This document shows positions 32,016 through 39,025 of a stretch of DNA of 50,372 nucleotides, one piece after another. The stretch is from Candidatus Adlerbacteria bacterium. GTDB lineage: Bacteria; Patescibacteriota; Minisyncoccia; Phycocordibacterales; SBAW01. The notes beneath the pieces were generated by a model that saw only the letters and a list, made by a program, of their open reading frames with translations, had not been told where the DNA came from and searched no databases. The first letter of the stretch is position 1; each line of letters begins with the position of its first letter. A program made the position numbers and the translations under genes. The stretch is from assembly GCA_903819895.1 (NCBI GenBank), contig CAIJFH010000015.1, positions 1-50,372 of the forward strand, in the 5' to 3' direction.

Positions 32016-32393
32016 ATGCAGGATATGCCACAAAACGAACAAGAGTGGAAGGAGCGGTTGACACCCGAGCAGTACGCGGTGCTGCGCCAGCGGGGGACAG
32101 AGGCGCCGTTTTCGGGCAAGCTGTCTGCGCCTGGCGCGGATGGTCAGTACCACTGCGCTGCGTGCGACAACCCGCTCTTTGCCGCAGATGCCAAGTTTGA
32201 GTCCGGCACCGGCTGGCCAAGTTTTGATCAAGCCATTCCTGGCGCGGTCACGCTTGTCCCCGACACATCGCACGGCATGTCACGCACCGAGGTGGTCTGC
32301 GCGCGCTGCGGCTCGCACTTGGGCCACGTCTTTAACGACGGCCCCACCGCAACCGGCCAGCGCTTCTGCCTCAACTCCGTGTGTTTGGTGTAA
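32016..32393 (+). CDS. msrB: Peptide methionine-R-sulfoxide reductase MsrB
   Basis: This 125-aa enzyme reduces methionine-R-sulfoxide in proteins. The structural zinc is held by C47/C50 (CAAC) and C95/C98 (CARC). The conserved GTGWPSF is at residues 64-70, HLGHVFNDGP at 101-110, and the catalytic cysteine C118 in RFCLNSV. The protein ends directly after the catalytic segment, which is short but complete. ATG 32016 lies 4 bp after the kinase stop; ATG 32025 is an alternative. Confidence 0.96.
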   Translation: MQDMPQNEQEWKERLTPEQYAVLRQRGTEAPFSGKLSAPGADGQYHCAACDNPLFAADAKFESGTGWPSFDQAIPGAVTLVPDTSHGMSRTEVVCARCGSHLGHVFNDGPTATGQRFCLNSVCLV

Positions 32394-32403
32394 ACATAAT
32401 CGT

Positions 32404-32901
32404 ATGCGTACGCGAATCATCCTACTTATATTTGTAGTGCTGGTTATTGCAATTGGAGCGGCGGTATACGTTGTGCCGCGGGAGCAGAAACAGAATGTAG
32501 ACGCGTTTGCAATCTCGGGGCAAGCAACACTTCCTATGCAACAGATTACGATTATCACAAAAGGCGGGGCGGTGTCGGTTGCTGCAGAAGTTGCGTCAAC
32601 GCGGGAGGAGCAGATGGATGGATTGTCCAATCGCGCGGGGCTTGCCGACAATGTGGGCATGCTGTTTGTATTCAACCCACCAACCATGGACGGCTTTTGG
32701 ATGAAGGATATGCGCTTTCCGCTCGACATCATCTGGGCAGGTAGCGATGGCACGATTACGACGCTGTACAAAAATATCTCGCCCGACACCTACCCAACAT
32801 CGTTTTACCCCAGCGTGCCGGCGACCTATGTGCTCGAGGTTCCTGCTGGTTTTGCCGATGAGCACCAGGTTGCCATCGGCAGTAAAATTGTGGTACAATA
32901 G
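32404..32901 (+). CDS. DUF192 family exported protein
   Basis: This 165-aa protein has an N-terminal membrane anchor (residues 4-22) and a DUF192 domain with STREEQMDGLSNRAGLADNVGMLFVF and GFWMKDMRFPLDIIW, the family hallmarks. DUF192 proteins are small beta-barrels on the outer face of the membrane with no settled function. The gene follows msrB by 10 bp. The rnpB promoter lies inside its last codons. Confidence 0.93.
   Translation: MRTRIILLIFVVLVIAIGAAVYVVPREQKQNVDAFAISGQATLPMQQITIITKGGAVSVAAEVASTREEQMDGLSNRAGLADNVGMLFVFNPPTMDGFWMKDMRFPLDIIWAGSDGTITTLYKNISPDTYPTSFYPSVPATYVLEVPAGFADEHQVAIGSKIVVQ
32870..32899 (+). promoter_or_regulatory. Promoter of rnpB
   Basis: TTGCCA (32870-32875) and TGGTACAAT (-10 at 32894-32899) are spaced by 18 bp, placing the start of transcription at about 32906, next to the RNA 5' end. 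Confidence 0.7.
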
Positions 32902-32907
32902 CGTCTA

Positions 32908-33205
32908 GCGTGCTGGGTAGCTACTCTGGCGGAGACGCTGGAGAGGAAAGTCCGAACACCAACTCTGCATAAGAGTTAAAAGGGTAGCAGGTAATCCCTG
33001 TCAGTCGCTCGTGGCGGGCGACAGAGGTGCGAACAGTGACGAATCCCTTCAGTGGGAGTGAAACGGCTAAATCCTTACCTGGGTGCAAGGCCGTGTCCCG
33101 AGATCCGCCAATTGGCGGCATCGAGGGAAGAGCCGCTCGATCTCGATGGCGACATCGAGACCAGATAAATTGTTACCCACGACAGAATTCGGCTTACAGG
33201 CACGC
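32908..33205 (+). ncRNA. rnpB: RNase P RNA (class A)
   Basis: This is the catalytic RNA of RNase P, which matures tRNA 5' ends. The conserved core GAGGAAAGTCCGAAC lies near 32940-32955, the GGTAATCCC-type segment near 32990, and ACAGAATTCGGCTTACAG at 33182-33199. GCGTGC at 32908-32913 pairs with GCACGC at 33200-33205 to form P1. A clear promoter and terminator bracket it. Exact ends are uncertain by a few bases. Confidence 0.95.
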
Positions 33206-33219
33206 GCGCCATTGTGTAG

Positions 33220-33243
33220 ACGCCCCGCGAGAGCGGGGCGTTT
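33220..33243 (+). terminator. Terminator of rnpB
   Basis: ACGCCCCGC (33220-33228) pairs with GCGGGGCGT (33233-33241) around a GAGA tetraloop, followed by TT. Confidence 0.8.
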
Positions 33244-33297
33244 GCGCGCCCGGTGTGTGTAGAGCGCATCTTTTGATTTTGAGTTAGAATAGGCAAC

Positions 33298-34971
33298 ATG
33301 GTTCGGTCCTTGTTGCAGGTGTTTAGCAAAGAGGTGCGCGGGATGCATCAGGCGGCATATGTGCTCGCGGCCTTTGCGCTTGGGTCGCAGCTCTTGGCGC
33401 TCGTGCGCGATCGTTTGTTGGCTGCGCACTTTGGCGCGTCGCATACGCTCGACCTCTACTATGCCGCGTTTCGTATCCCCGATTTTTTGTTTGCGACCGT
33501 GGCGTCGCTCCTGTCGCTCTATGCGCTCTTGCCGATTTTGACGAAGTATGAAAAAGAGGGTGGCGGCCGCATGCTGTCCTTCTTGCGACAAATCCTGTTT
33601 GTCTTTTTTGTGGGGATGGGTGTGATCGCGGCAATCGTCTTTGCGTTTGTACCCAGCATCACCGCGCACTTAGCACCCGAGATCGCGAGCCCCGAGTTGA
33701 CGCTCTTGGTGCGGATACTCTTGCTCCAACCAATACTGCTTGGCGCGTCTAACATCTTGGCGTCCTACACCCAGTTGCGCAATCGGTTCTTTCTCTACTC
33801 GATCTCGCCGCTGTTGTACAACATCGGCATCATTATCGGCATCATGGTGCTCTACCCTTTGGCGGGTGTCGCGGGGCTTGGCTGGGGTGTAGTGCTTGGT
33901 GCGGCGCTGCATCTGTTGGTGCAGTTACCATTTTTTACGAGCGAGAAAGCGACCGAGCATGTCCCCGCGCGCGTGGTGTGGCGCGACTTGCTGCAGGTGT
34001 TGGGGTTGTCGGTGCCGCGCACCTTGGCGCTCGCGGCGGGGCAGCTGTCGCTCTTGGCGCTGGTGTCGCTGGCGTCCTACCTTGCCACGGGCTCCATCTC
34101 TATCTTTATGTTTGCATACAACTTGCAGGCAGTGCCGCTCACGATCATCGGCGTGTCGTACTCGGTCGCAGCGTTCCCCACGCTGGCGCGGATGCATGCC
34201 AATGGCGAGCATGCCGAGTTCTCGCGCTACCTCGAGACAGCATTGCGGCATATCTTTTTTTGGGCGATACCAGCGACCGTGTTTGTCGTGGTGCTGCGCG
34301 CGCAGTTGGTGCGCGTGATCCTTGGTGCGGGCGCGTTCGACTGGTCGGCAACGCGTCTCACGGCGGCGGCGCTCGCGCTGTTTGTGCTCTCGCTCGCGGC
34401 GCAGTCGGTGACCTTGCTCATTGCGCGCGCCTACTACGCGGCGGGCAATACCAAAAAGCCGCTCTACTGGGGCGCGGCCAATGTGGTGGTGTCGATTTGT
34501 TCGGCGCTTGGGTTGGTCGCGCTCTTTCACTCGAGCATATTTCTCCGCTCGTTTATCGAGGTGTTGCTGCGCGTTGCCGACATCCCTGGCACCTCGGTGC
34601 TCATGCTCGCGCTCGGCTATGCACTTGGTGCGATACTCCAGTTTACGCTCGGGTTCTATTTCTTTACGCGCGACTTTCGTGTCGACCGGACACGCATCGG
34701 CGCGCTCGTATTCCAAAGTTTTGCCGCGTCTGTCATCGGCAGCGCGTGCTCCTATGTTGTGCTTGCGCTCACGGGCACCGCAGGGACAATCAACACCGCG
34801 CTCGGGTTGGTGACACAGGGTGCTGCAGCAGGCATCATCGGGCTTGGCGTCACGGGGTTGGTGCTCTACTCGCTTAAAAATCAGGAGTTGTGCGAGGCAT
34901 GGACCGCGCTCCATCGCCGCTTTGCTCCAGCCCCCGCCGTCTCGATCGAAACCACCGACATCTCGTCGTAA
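33298..34971 (+). CDS. murJ: Lipid II flippase MurJ (MviN)
   Basis: This 557-aa protein has about 14 membrane helices and belongs to the MATE-like MurJ family, which moves lipid II across the membrane for peptidoglycan synthesis. Recognisable blocks are ALGSQLLALVRDRLLAAHFG near residues 26-45, AFRIPDFLFATVA near 57, and the central QPILLGASNILASYTQLRNRF. The start is supported by TAGAAT 7 bp upstream. Length is normal. The repeat TACATAGGTCCGTCCT begins 1 bp after the stop, as after groEL. Confidence 0.94.
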   Translation: MVRSLLQVFSKEVRGMHQAAYVLAAFALGSQLLALVRDRLLAAHFGASHTLDLYYAAFRIPDFLFATVASLLSLYALLPILTKYEKEGGGRMLSFLRQILFVFFVGMGVIAAIVFAFVPSITAHLAPEIASPELTLLVRILLLQPILLGASNILASYTQLRNRFFLYSISPLLYNIGIIIGIMVLYPLAGVAGLGWGVVLGAALHLLVQLPFFTSEKATEHVPARVVWRDLLQVLGLSVPRTLALAAGQLSLLALVSLASYLATGSISIFMFAYNLQAVPLTIIGVSYSVAAFPTLARMHANGEHAEFSRYLETALRHIFFWAIPATVFVVVLRAQLVRVILGAGAFDWSATRLTAAALALFVLSLAAQSVTLLIARAYYAAGNTKKPLYWGAANVVVSICSALGLVALFHSSIFLRSFIEVLLRVADIPGTSVLMLALGYALGAILQFTLGFYFFTRDFRVDRTRIGALVFQSFAASVIGSACSYVVLALTGTAGTINTALGLVTQGAAAGIIGLGVTGLVLYSLKNQELCEAWTALHRRFAPAPAVSIETTDISS

Positions 34972-34972
34972 G

Positions 34973-34992
34973 TACATAGGTCCGTCCTATGT
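34973..34992 (+). repeat. Short palindromic repeat after murJ stop (copy B)
   Basis: The first 16 bases are identical to 12985-13000 downstream of groEL. The arms ACATAGG and CCTATGT pair around TCCGT. Confidence 0.6.
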
Positions 34993-35041
34993 GTGGCGGA
35001 GAGATGGTTTTTGGGGCTAGAAATGGTACAGTTGGTGCGTT

Positions 35042-36919
35042 ATGCAGCAGATCCGCAACTTTAGTATTATCGCGCACATCGACCACGGCAAGTCGACGCT
35101 GGCCGACCGCATGCTCGAAATTACGGGCACTATCGAACGTCGAAAGATGCGCGACCAGGTGCTCGACTCGATGGACCTCGAGCGCGAGCGGGGGATTACC
35201 ATCAAAATGCAGCCGGTCAAGATGGTGTGGCGCGACACGATGCTCAACCTCATCGACACGCCGGGGCATATCGACTTTTCCTACGAAGTGTCGCGCGCGC
35301 TGACCGCGGTCGAGGGTGCGGTGCTCTTGGTTGACGCGACACAGGGTGTGCAGGCGCAGACGTTGACGACGCTGCGCACTGCGCGCGAGCTGGGGTTGGT
35401 CATCGTCCCTGCGCTCTCCAAAATTGATTCGCCGCTCGCCGAGGTAGACGATGTGCGCGCGCAAGTTGCAGCACTTCTCGAAATCGACCCCGACGAGATT
35501 CTCCTCTGCTCGGGCAAAACCGGCGAGGGGGTTGAGAAATTACTCGAGGCGGTTATTACCAGAGTTCCTCCGCCGAAATCAGCCGACTACGGGCACGGCG
35601 ATTTTCCTGCTGAAAAATCGCCTGAAGTTCTCGCGCCGTCGCGCTCGAAACTCCCTCCGTCAGCTATTTCGGCTCCGCGCGCGCTGGTGTTCGACTTTCA
35701 ATACTCCGACCATCAGGGCGTGATTGTCTACCTGCGTCTGTTTGAGGGGCAGATTAAAAAAGGTGATGTGCTCGAGTTTGCTGCCACGGGTCGCAAGTTT
35801 ACTGCGCTCGATGTTGGCAGTTTTTCTCCGACGCCCGTCTCGCTCCCTGGTGGGTTGTCAGCGGGGATGATCGGCTACGTGGTGACCGGCATCAAAGAGC
35901 CGGGGCTCGCACGCGTGGGCGACACGGTTCGTCTCAATGGTTCAAAAACGGCACCACTGTCGGGCTATGCCGAGCCACGGCCGGTGGTGTGGGCGAGTAT
36001 CTACCCCGAAAGTCAAGATGATTTTACTGCCCTGCGCCAAGCACTGTCGCGGCTGCGGCTCTCTGACTCGTCTCTTTCCTTCGAGGAGGAGTCGTCGGGG
36101 ATGCTTGGGCGCGGATTCCGCTGCGGATTGCTCGGCATGCTCCACCTCGAGATCGTCACCGAGCGTCTGCACCGAGAAAATAATTTGTCACTCGTCGTGA
36201 CCACGCCGACTATTACCTATGAGGTCGAGACAAAAGACGGCAAGCGGCACACCGTGTACTCGCCGCCACAATTCCCCGACCATGGGATGATTCTGCAAAT
36301 CTGGGAGCCGTTTGTGTCGGCAGAGATTTTGATCCCCGCCGAGTACTTGGGTGCCTTGATGCCACTCCTCTTTGAGCACGAGGCAGCGACCGAGTCGACC
36401 GAGACCTTCTCGGGTGGTGGCTTGTCCTCGCCACATGGGGGCAGGGTGATGGTCAAAGTGGTGATGCCGCTGCGCGAACTGATGCGCAACTTTTTTGATA
36501 AGTTAAAAAGTGTGTCGTCCGGCTATGCATCAATCTCCTACGAGCAGCGCGAGTTGCGCGTTGCTGAGGTGACCCGGCTCGACATCCTTGTTGCCGATGA
36601 GTTGGTGCCGGCGTTTTCGCGCATTATCGCGACGCACCGCGCCGACGAGGAGGCGGTCGCTGCGGTCGAAAAATTGTATAAAATACTTCCGCGCCAGCAG
36701 TTTGCCACCAAGATCCAAGGCCAGGCGCTGGGGCGCATCATCTCCTCGCGCACACTGTCGGCACTCTCCAAAGATGTCACTCAACACATGTACGGTGGCG
36801 ACATCACCCGCAAGATGAAGCTGCGCGAGAAGCAGAAAAAGGGTAAAGCTCGCATGAAGGCCGCCGGCCGCGTCAACATCCCCGAGGATGTCTTTTTGAA
36901 GATGGTGAAATCAGAATAA
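35042..36919 (+). CDS. lepA: Elongation factor 4 (LepA) with an in-frame palindromic insert
   Basis: This 625-aa ribosomal GTPase promotes back-translocation or subunit biogenesis under stress. G1 AHIDHGKST is at residues 11-19, G3 DTPGHID near 76-82, and SKID (G4) near 126. The C-terminal LepA-specific domain ends in KAAGRVNIPEDVFLKMVKSE. After VPPPK near residue 175, where relatives pass quickly to the ALVFD strand, about 34 extra residues (about 177-211) come from a palindromic DNA element shared with tsaD. The insert is at the domain I-II junction, a surface loop, so function may be kept. TACAGT lies 9 bp before the ATG. Confidence 0.96.
   Translation: MQQIRNFSIIAHIDHGKSTLADRMLEITGTIERRKMRDQVLDSMDLERERGITIKMQPVKMVWRDTMLNLIDTPGHIDFSYEVSRALTAVEGAVLLVDATQGVQAQTLTTLRTARELGLVIVPALSKIDSPLAEVDDVRAQVAALLEIDPDEILLCSGKTGEGVEKLLEAVITRVPPPKSADYGHGDFPAEKSPEVLAPSRSKLPPSAISAPRALVFDFQYSDHQGVIVYLRLFEGQIKKGDVLEFAATGRKFTALDVGSFSPTPVSLPGGLSAGMIGYVVTGIKEPGLARVGDTVRLNGSKTAPLSGYAEPRPVVWASIYPESQDDFTALRQALSRLRLSDSSLSFEEESSGMLGRGFRCGLLGMLHLEIVTERLHRENNLSLVVTTPTITYEVETKDGKRHTVYSPPQFPDHGMILQIWEPFVSAEILIPAEYLGALMPLLFEHEAATESTETFSGGGLSSPHGGRVMVKVVMPLRELMRNFFDKLKSVSSGYASISYEQRELRVAEVTRLDILVADELVPAFSRIIATHRADEEAVAAVEKLYKILPRQQFATKIQGQALGRIISSRTLSALSKDVTQHMYGGDITRKMKLREKQKKGKARMKAAGRVNIPEDVFLKMVKSE
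35572..35673 (+). repeat. Coding palindromic element, copy in lepA
   Basis: Outer arms GCCGAAATCAGCCGA (35572-35586) and GTCAGCTATTTCGGC (35659-35673) are nearly complementary. An inner stem GCGATTTT (35598-35605) pairs with AAAATCGC (35614-35621). Bases 35599-35621 match 42964-42986 with one mismatch, and 35626-35650 match 42989-43013 perfectly. The whole is read in frame in lepA. Confidence 0.85.
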
Positions 36920-36931
36920 TAAAAAGCAAAT

Positions 36932-36957
36932 CCCCGTCGGCTTGGAATCCGACGGGG
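36932..36957 (+). terminator. Hairpin terminator after lepA
   Basis: CCCCGTCGG (36932-36940) pairs with CCGACGGGG (36949-36957). Only weak T content follows. Confidence 0.6.
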
Positions 36958-36974
36958 TGTGCACTGTTTGCCCT

Positions 36975-37163
36975 TTAATACAGAACAGCTTTACTCATGT
37001 GCGCTAAATATAGGCACGTGAAGATGAAAGCTAGCGGTATAAAAGTTCCTAGGAGAATGTACCTCATTCGTTCTAGATTTTCATGTTCGATATTCGATGC
37101 TCCCACCAAACACAAAACAAAGATGAGTATGAGACATAGATGGAGACATCTCCAGTATTCCAA
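36975..37163 (-). pseudogene. Possible second half of a frameshifted membrane protein gene
   Basis: A hydrophobic frame with two membrane-like segments (LCLILIFVLCLVG and ILLGTFIPLAFIFTCLYLAH) has no ATG and only a TTG at 37163. It overlaps, in another frame, the end of the small ORF at 37081-37248. Joined by a frameshift near 37110-37150 the two would give a three-helix membrane protein of about 100 aa. It may be a decaying gene or a sequencing error. Confidence 0.3.
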
Positions 37164-37248
37164 AGGTCGCCGTAAAAATTAATGCGCAAGTGAAAGCGAT
37201 CAGGGCGGAGAAAATCTCCGGGGATTCTTTGTTCATCACACGCTCCAT
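37081..37248 (-). CDS. Small membrane ORF, 55 aa (possibly the first half of a frameshifted gene)
   Basis: This frame runs from ATG 37248 to TGA 37083-37081, starting MERVMNKESPEIFSALIAFT with a membrane helix at residues 12-33. A consensus -35 and a good -10 lie about 40 bp upstream. The C-terminal 20 residues are polar and unconvincing, whereas the other frame continues as hydrophobic helices, so a frameshift is suspected. No family recognised. Confidence 0.4.
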   Translation of the reverse strand: MERVMNKESPEIFSALIAFTCALIFTATFGILEMSPSMSHTHLCFVFGGSIEYRT

Positions 37249-37284
37249 CAGTTTGCCGCCCCACTGCAGGGCGGTTCTGGGTGG

Positions 37285-37314
37285 ACAATACTATAAAAAG
37301 TTGCGGCTTGTCAA
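37285..37314 (-). promoter_or_regulatory. Consensus minus-strand promoter
   Basis: On the minus strand TTGACA (37314-37309) and TATTGT (37290-37285) are 18 bp apart. It points at the small membrane ORF at 37248. Confidence 0.6.
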
Positions 37315-37320
37315 CTGCGC

Positions 37321-37425
37321 TTAAAACAGCAGTGAGAAGTAGCTCAGCACCATGCTGGCGATGATGATGATGCCAAGGATGCCGGTAAAGATCTTGAGCC
37401 AGCGCTGGTGGTGTTTTCCAAACAT
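37321..37425 (-). CDS. Tiny membrane protein, 34 aa
   Basis: This frame from ATG 37425 to TAA 37323-37321 encodes a positively charged N-terminus (MFGKHHQRWLKI) followed by one membrane helix (FTGILGIIIIASMVLSYFSLLF). This KHHxRWL plus single-helix layout is typical of tiny membrane proteins in CPR genomes, as far as I recall. It is divergent from the ftsB-like gene, 21 bp away. Function unknown. Confidence 0.5.
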   Translation of the reverse strand: MFGKHHQRWLKIFTGILGIIIIASMVLSYFSLLF

Positions 37426-37433
37426 AGTGAGTG

Positions 37434-37439
37434 TATACT
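37434..37439 (+). promoter_or_regulatory. -10 hexamer TATACT before the ftsB-like gene
   Basis: TATACT ends 7 bp before ATG 37447, predicting a leaderless mRNA. Confidence 0.5.
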
Positions 37440-37446
37440 AGCATAT

Positions 37447-37836
37447 ATGCGCGATTTTAAAAAGCGGCGGATGCAAAAGAAGGATACCGGCCGATTTGCG
37501 CTTCGTTTGGTTGGTGTAGCGCTCTTGGCTGTGGTGACATTCACCGCGGCGCACTCGGCGTGGGATATGTACGGCAAGCTCGTGCGCGCGACCCAGCAGC
37601 AAGAGGAGACACAGCGCCAACTGGCCTTGTTGACCGCGCAGGCCAACCAGGTGCAGGCATCGGTCGCGGCGCTTTCCTCCGGCCGTGGCGTCGAGGAGCA
37701 GATGCGCGAGCGGTTTGGCGTCGCCCGCCCCGGCGAGGGGGAGATCACGATTGTCGAGAATACGACCACCGCCTCGTCCACCGCGCCGGAGCCGTCGTGG
37801 TGGCAGCGTCTGTATCATACGCTCTTTGTATGGTAG
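37447..37836 (+). CDS. FtsB/DivIC-like septum formation protein
   Basis: This 129-aa protein has a short basic cytoplasmic N-terminus, one membrane helix (residues 16-38) and a coiled coil (about 45-75, TQQQEETQRQLALLTAQANQ). A short conserved block, EEQMRERFGVARPGEGEI, follows near residues 82-99. This is the layout of FtsB/DivIC/FtsL proteins that link the divisome in the periplasmic space. FtsB, FtsL and DivIC cannot be told apart safely. The tail is Thr/Ser/Pro-rich and ends in WWQRLYHTLFVW. The start is fixed by the -10 7 bp upstream. Confidence 0.82.
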   Translation: MRDFKKRRMQKKDTGRFALRLVGVALLAVVTFTAAHSAWDMYGKLVRATQQQEETQRQLALLTAQANQVQASVAALSSGRGVEEQMRERFGVARPGEGEITIVENTTTASSTAPEPSWWQRLYHTLFVW

Positions 37837-37876
37837 ATTAGGCAGGACTCTCGGTCGCGAAGCGGTAGCGGGCCTG

Positions 37877-37909
37877 CCCGCCGTAGCTCGCGAGGCGAGC
37901 GAAGGCGGG
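37877..37909 (+). repeat. Nested REP-like palindrome abutting tRNA-Gly
   Basis: CCCGCC-GTA-GCTCGC-GAG-GCGAGC-GAA-GGCGGG forms a perfect two-step hairpin. Its last five bases (37905-37909) are also the first bases of tRNA-Gly. Confidence 0.7.
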
Positions 37910-37975
37910 ATTCGTTTAGTGGTAGGACAGCTGCTTCCCAAGCAGCAAGCGCGAGTTCGATTCTCGCATCCCGCA
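37905..37975 (+). tRNA. tRNA-Gly (CCC)
   Basis: Acceptor GCGGGAT (37905-37911) pairs with ATCCCGC (37968-37974). The anticodon stem GCTGC/GCAGC encloses TTCCCAA, anticodon CCC (codon GGG). The T-arm has GTTCGATTC. Discriminator A at 37975; CCA is not encoded. Confidence 0.95.
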
Positions 37976-38025
37976 CAGAGTTCGACCCGCCTGCCGGCGG
38001 GCAGGTTCTCCCTATCCGCACCAGC

Positions 38026-38048
38026 GCTGGGAGGTGAAACCTCCCAGC
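38026..38048 (+). repeat. Perfect 10-bp hairpin downstream of tRNA-Gly
   Basis: GCTGGGAGGT (38026-38035) pairs perfectly with ACCTCCCAGC (38039-38048) around GAA. No T run follows. A second small palindrome, CCTGCC-GGCG-GGCAGG, lies at 37990-38005. Confidence 0.6.
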
Positions 38049-38100
38049 ATGTCTTGGATATGGTATACTGTCTCAACTAGCAATTAAGCATCATAATCGT

Positions 38101-38340
38101 ATGGAAAACGTCACCATCTACAGCACCCCAACCTGCCACTACTGCAAATTGGCTAAGGACTTTTTTGCCGAGAAAGGTGTTCAATATACAGCGTATGATG
38201 TCTCGACCGACGCGGCTCGCCGCGAGGAGATGATCCAGATGACCGGCCAGCTCGGCGTGCCCGTGATTGTCATTGGCAACACAACGCTCGTTGGCTTTGA
38301 CCGCGAGAAGGTCGCCGGCAAGCTTGGGTTGGCGGCGTAA
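38101..38340 (+). CDS. Glutaredoxin-like thiol-disulfide protein
   Basis: This 79-aa protein has the thioredoxin fold of short glutaredoxins/NrdH: the active site is C12-H-Y-C15 after a first beta strand (VTIYSTPT), followed by a cis-Pro region (GVPVIVIGN) and the GFDREKV helix. It transfers electrons to protein disulfides or ribonucleotide reductase. The length matches Uxx-type mini-glutaredoxins. A TATACT element lies about 30 bp upstream, giving a short leader. It lies between two tRNA genes. Confidence 0.93.
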   Translation: MENVTIYSTPTCHYCKLAKDFFAEKGVQYTAYDVSTDAARREEMIQMTGQLGVPVIVIGNTTLVGFDREKVAGKLGLAA

Positions 38341-38368
38341 CCCGCCTTGTTGTCGGGCAAGCAGAAGA

Positions 38369-38440
38369 GCCCTCGTAGTTCAATGGATAGAACAGCCCCG
38401 TCCTAAGGGGTTGATGTGGGTTCGATTCCTGCCGAGGGCA
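38369..38440 (+). tRNA. tRNA-Arg (CCT)
   Basis: Acceptor GCCCTCG (38369-38375) pairs with CGAGGGC (38433-38439). The anticodon loop GTCCTAA gives CCT (codon AGG). The T-arm has GTTCGATTC. Discriminator A at 38440 is followed by CCG, so CCA is not encoded. Confidence 0.94.
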
Positions 38441-38492
38441 CCGTTTGTGTATTGCATGAAGTATGCAGAAAAACCCGTGCTATCATAGTTGC

Positions 38493-38837
38493 ATGGACGC
38501 AGATATCGAGGAAGTTAAAGCGATTGCAAAGCAGGCGCTTTCCGTTGCCGAGGATACCAACCGCATGGTGCGCGGGATGCGGCGCTCGCAGCAGTGGGGG
38601 CACTTCTTCCAATTTGTTTGGTGGGCGTTGATTATTTTTGTGTCAATCTGGTCGTACTATTACTACCTCCAGCCGTACGTCGGCAAACTCGAGGAGTTGT
38701 ACGCGCAGGTGCAGTCGACGAGCCAAGAGGGTCAGAACATCGGCTCACAGCTACAAGCATTGCCTAGCGGGTTGCTGCAAAACATCATCAAGAGCGTTGC
38801 CGCGCCAGCTACGAGCGCCCCTGCTATCCCAAAGTAA
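38493..38837 (+). CDS. Single-helix membrane protein, 114 aa
   Basis: This protein begins with an amphipathic helix (MDADIEEVKAIAKQALSVAE), then a basic turn (RGMRRSQQW) and one membrane helix (residues 36-54, aromatic YYYY at its end). A Gln-rich extracytoplasmic tail follows. No family recognised, although similar small proteins with this layout are common in CPR genomes. A TATCAT -10 ends 6 bp before ATG 38493. A palindrome related to the post-groEL repeat begins at its stop codon. Confidence 0.7.
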   Translation: MDADIEEVKAIAKQALSVAEDTNRMVRGMRRSQQWGHFFQFVWWALIIFVSIWSYYYYLQPYVGKLEELYAQVQSTSQEGQNIGSQLQALPSGLLQNIIKSVAAPATSAPAIPK

Positions 38838-38864
38838 CGTACAAAGGACTGTCCTTGGTACGTT
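38836..38864 (+). repeat. Palindrome at the stop codon of the 114-aa gene (copy C, divergent)
   Basis: AACGTACAAAGGAC (38836-38849) pairs with GTCCTTGGTACGTT (38851-38864), one mismatch. It resembles copies A and B in its AGG-C-GTCCT centre and in sitting directly at a stop codon. Confidence 0.45.
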
Positions 38865-38935
38865 GGGGTGCGTGGTTGTCTCAAACGTATAAAATTGGTA
38901 GGATAAGGAGGCGCTTTGGTAGAGATAGAAAATAT

Positions 38936-39008
38936 GCTTGGGTAGCTCAGTTGGTAGAGCATTTCCCTGAAGAGGAAGGGGTCGCCGGTTCGAGCCCGGC
39001 CCCAAGCA
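38936..39008 (+). tRNA. tRNA-Phe (GAA)
   Basis: Acceptor GCTTGGG (38936-38942) pairs with CCCAAGC (39001-39007). The anticodon loop CTGAAGA gives GAA. D-arm GCTCAGTTGGTAGAGC and T-arm GGTTCGAGCC are standard. CCA is not encoded. Confidence 0.96.
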
Positions 39009-39025
39009 CAGCGGGCACACTAGGT

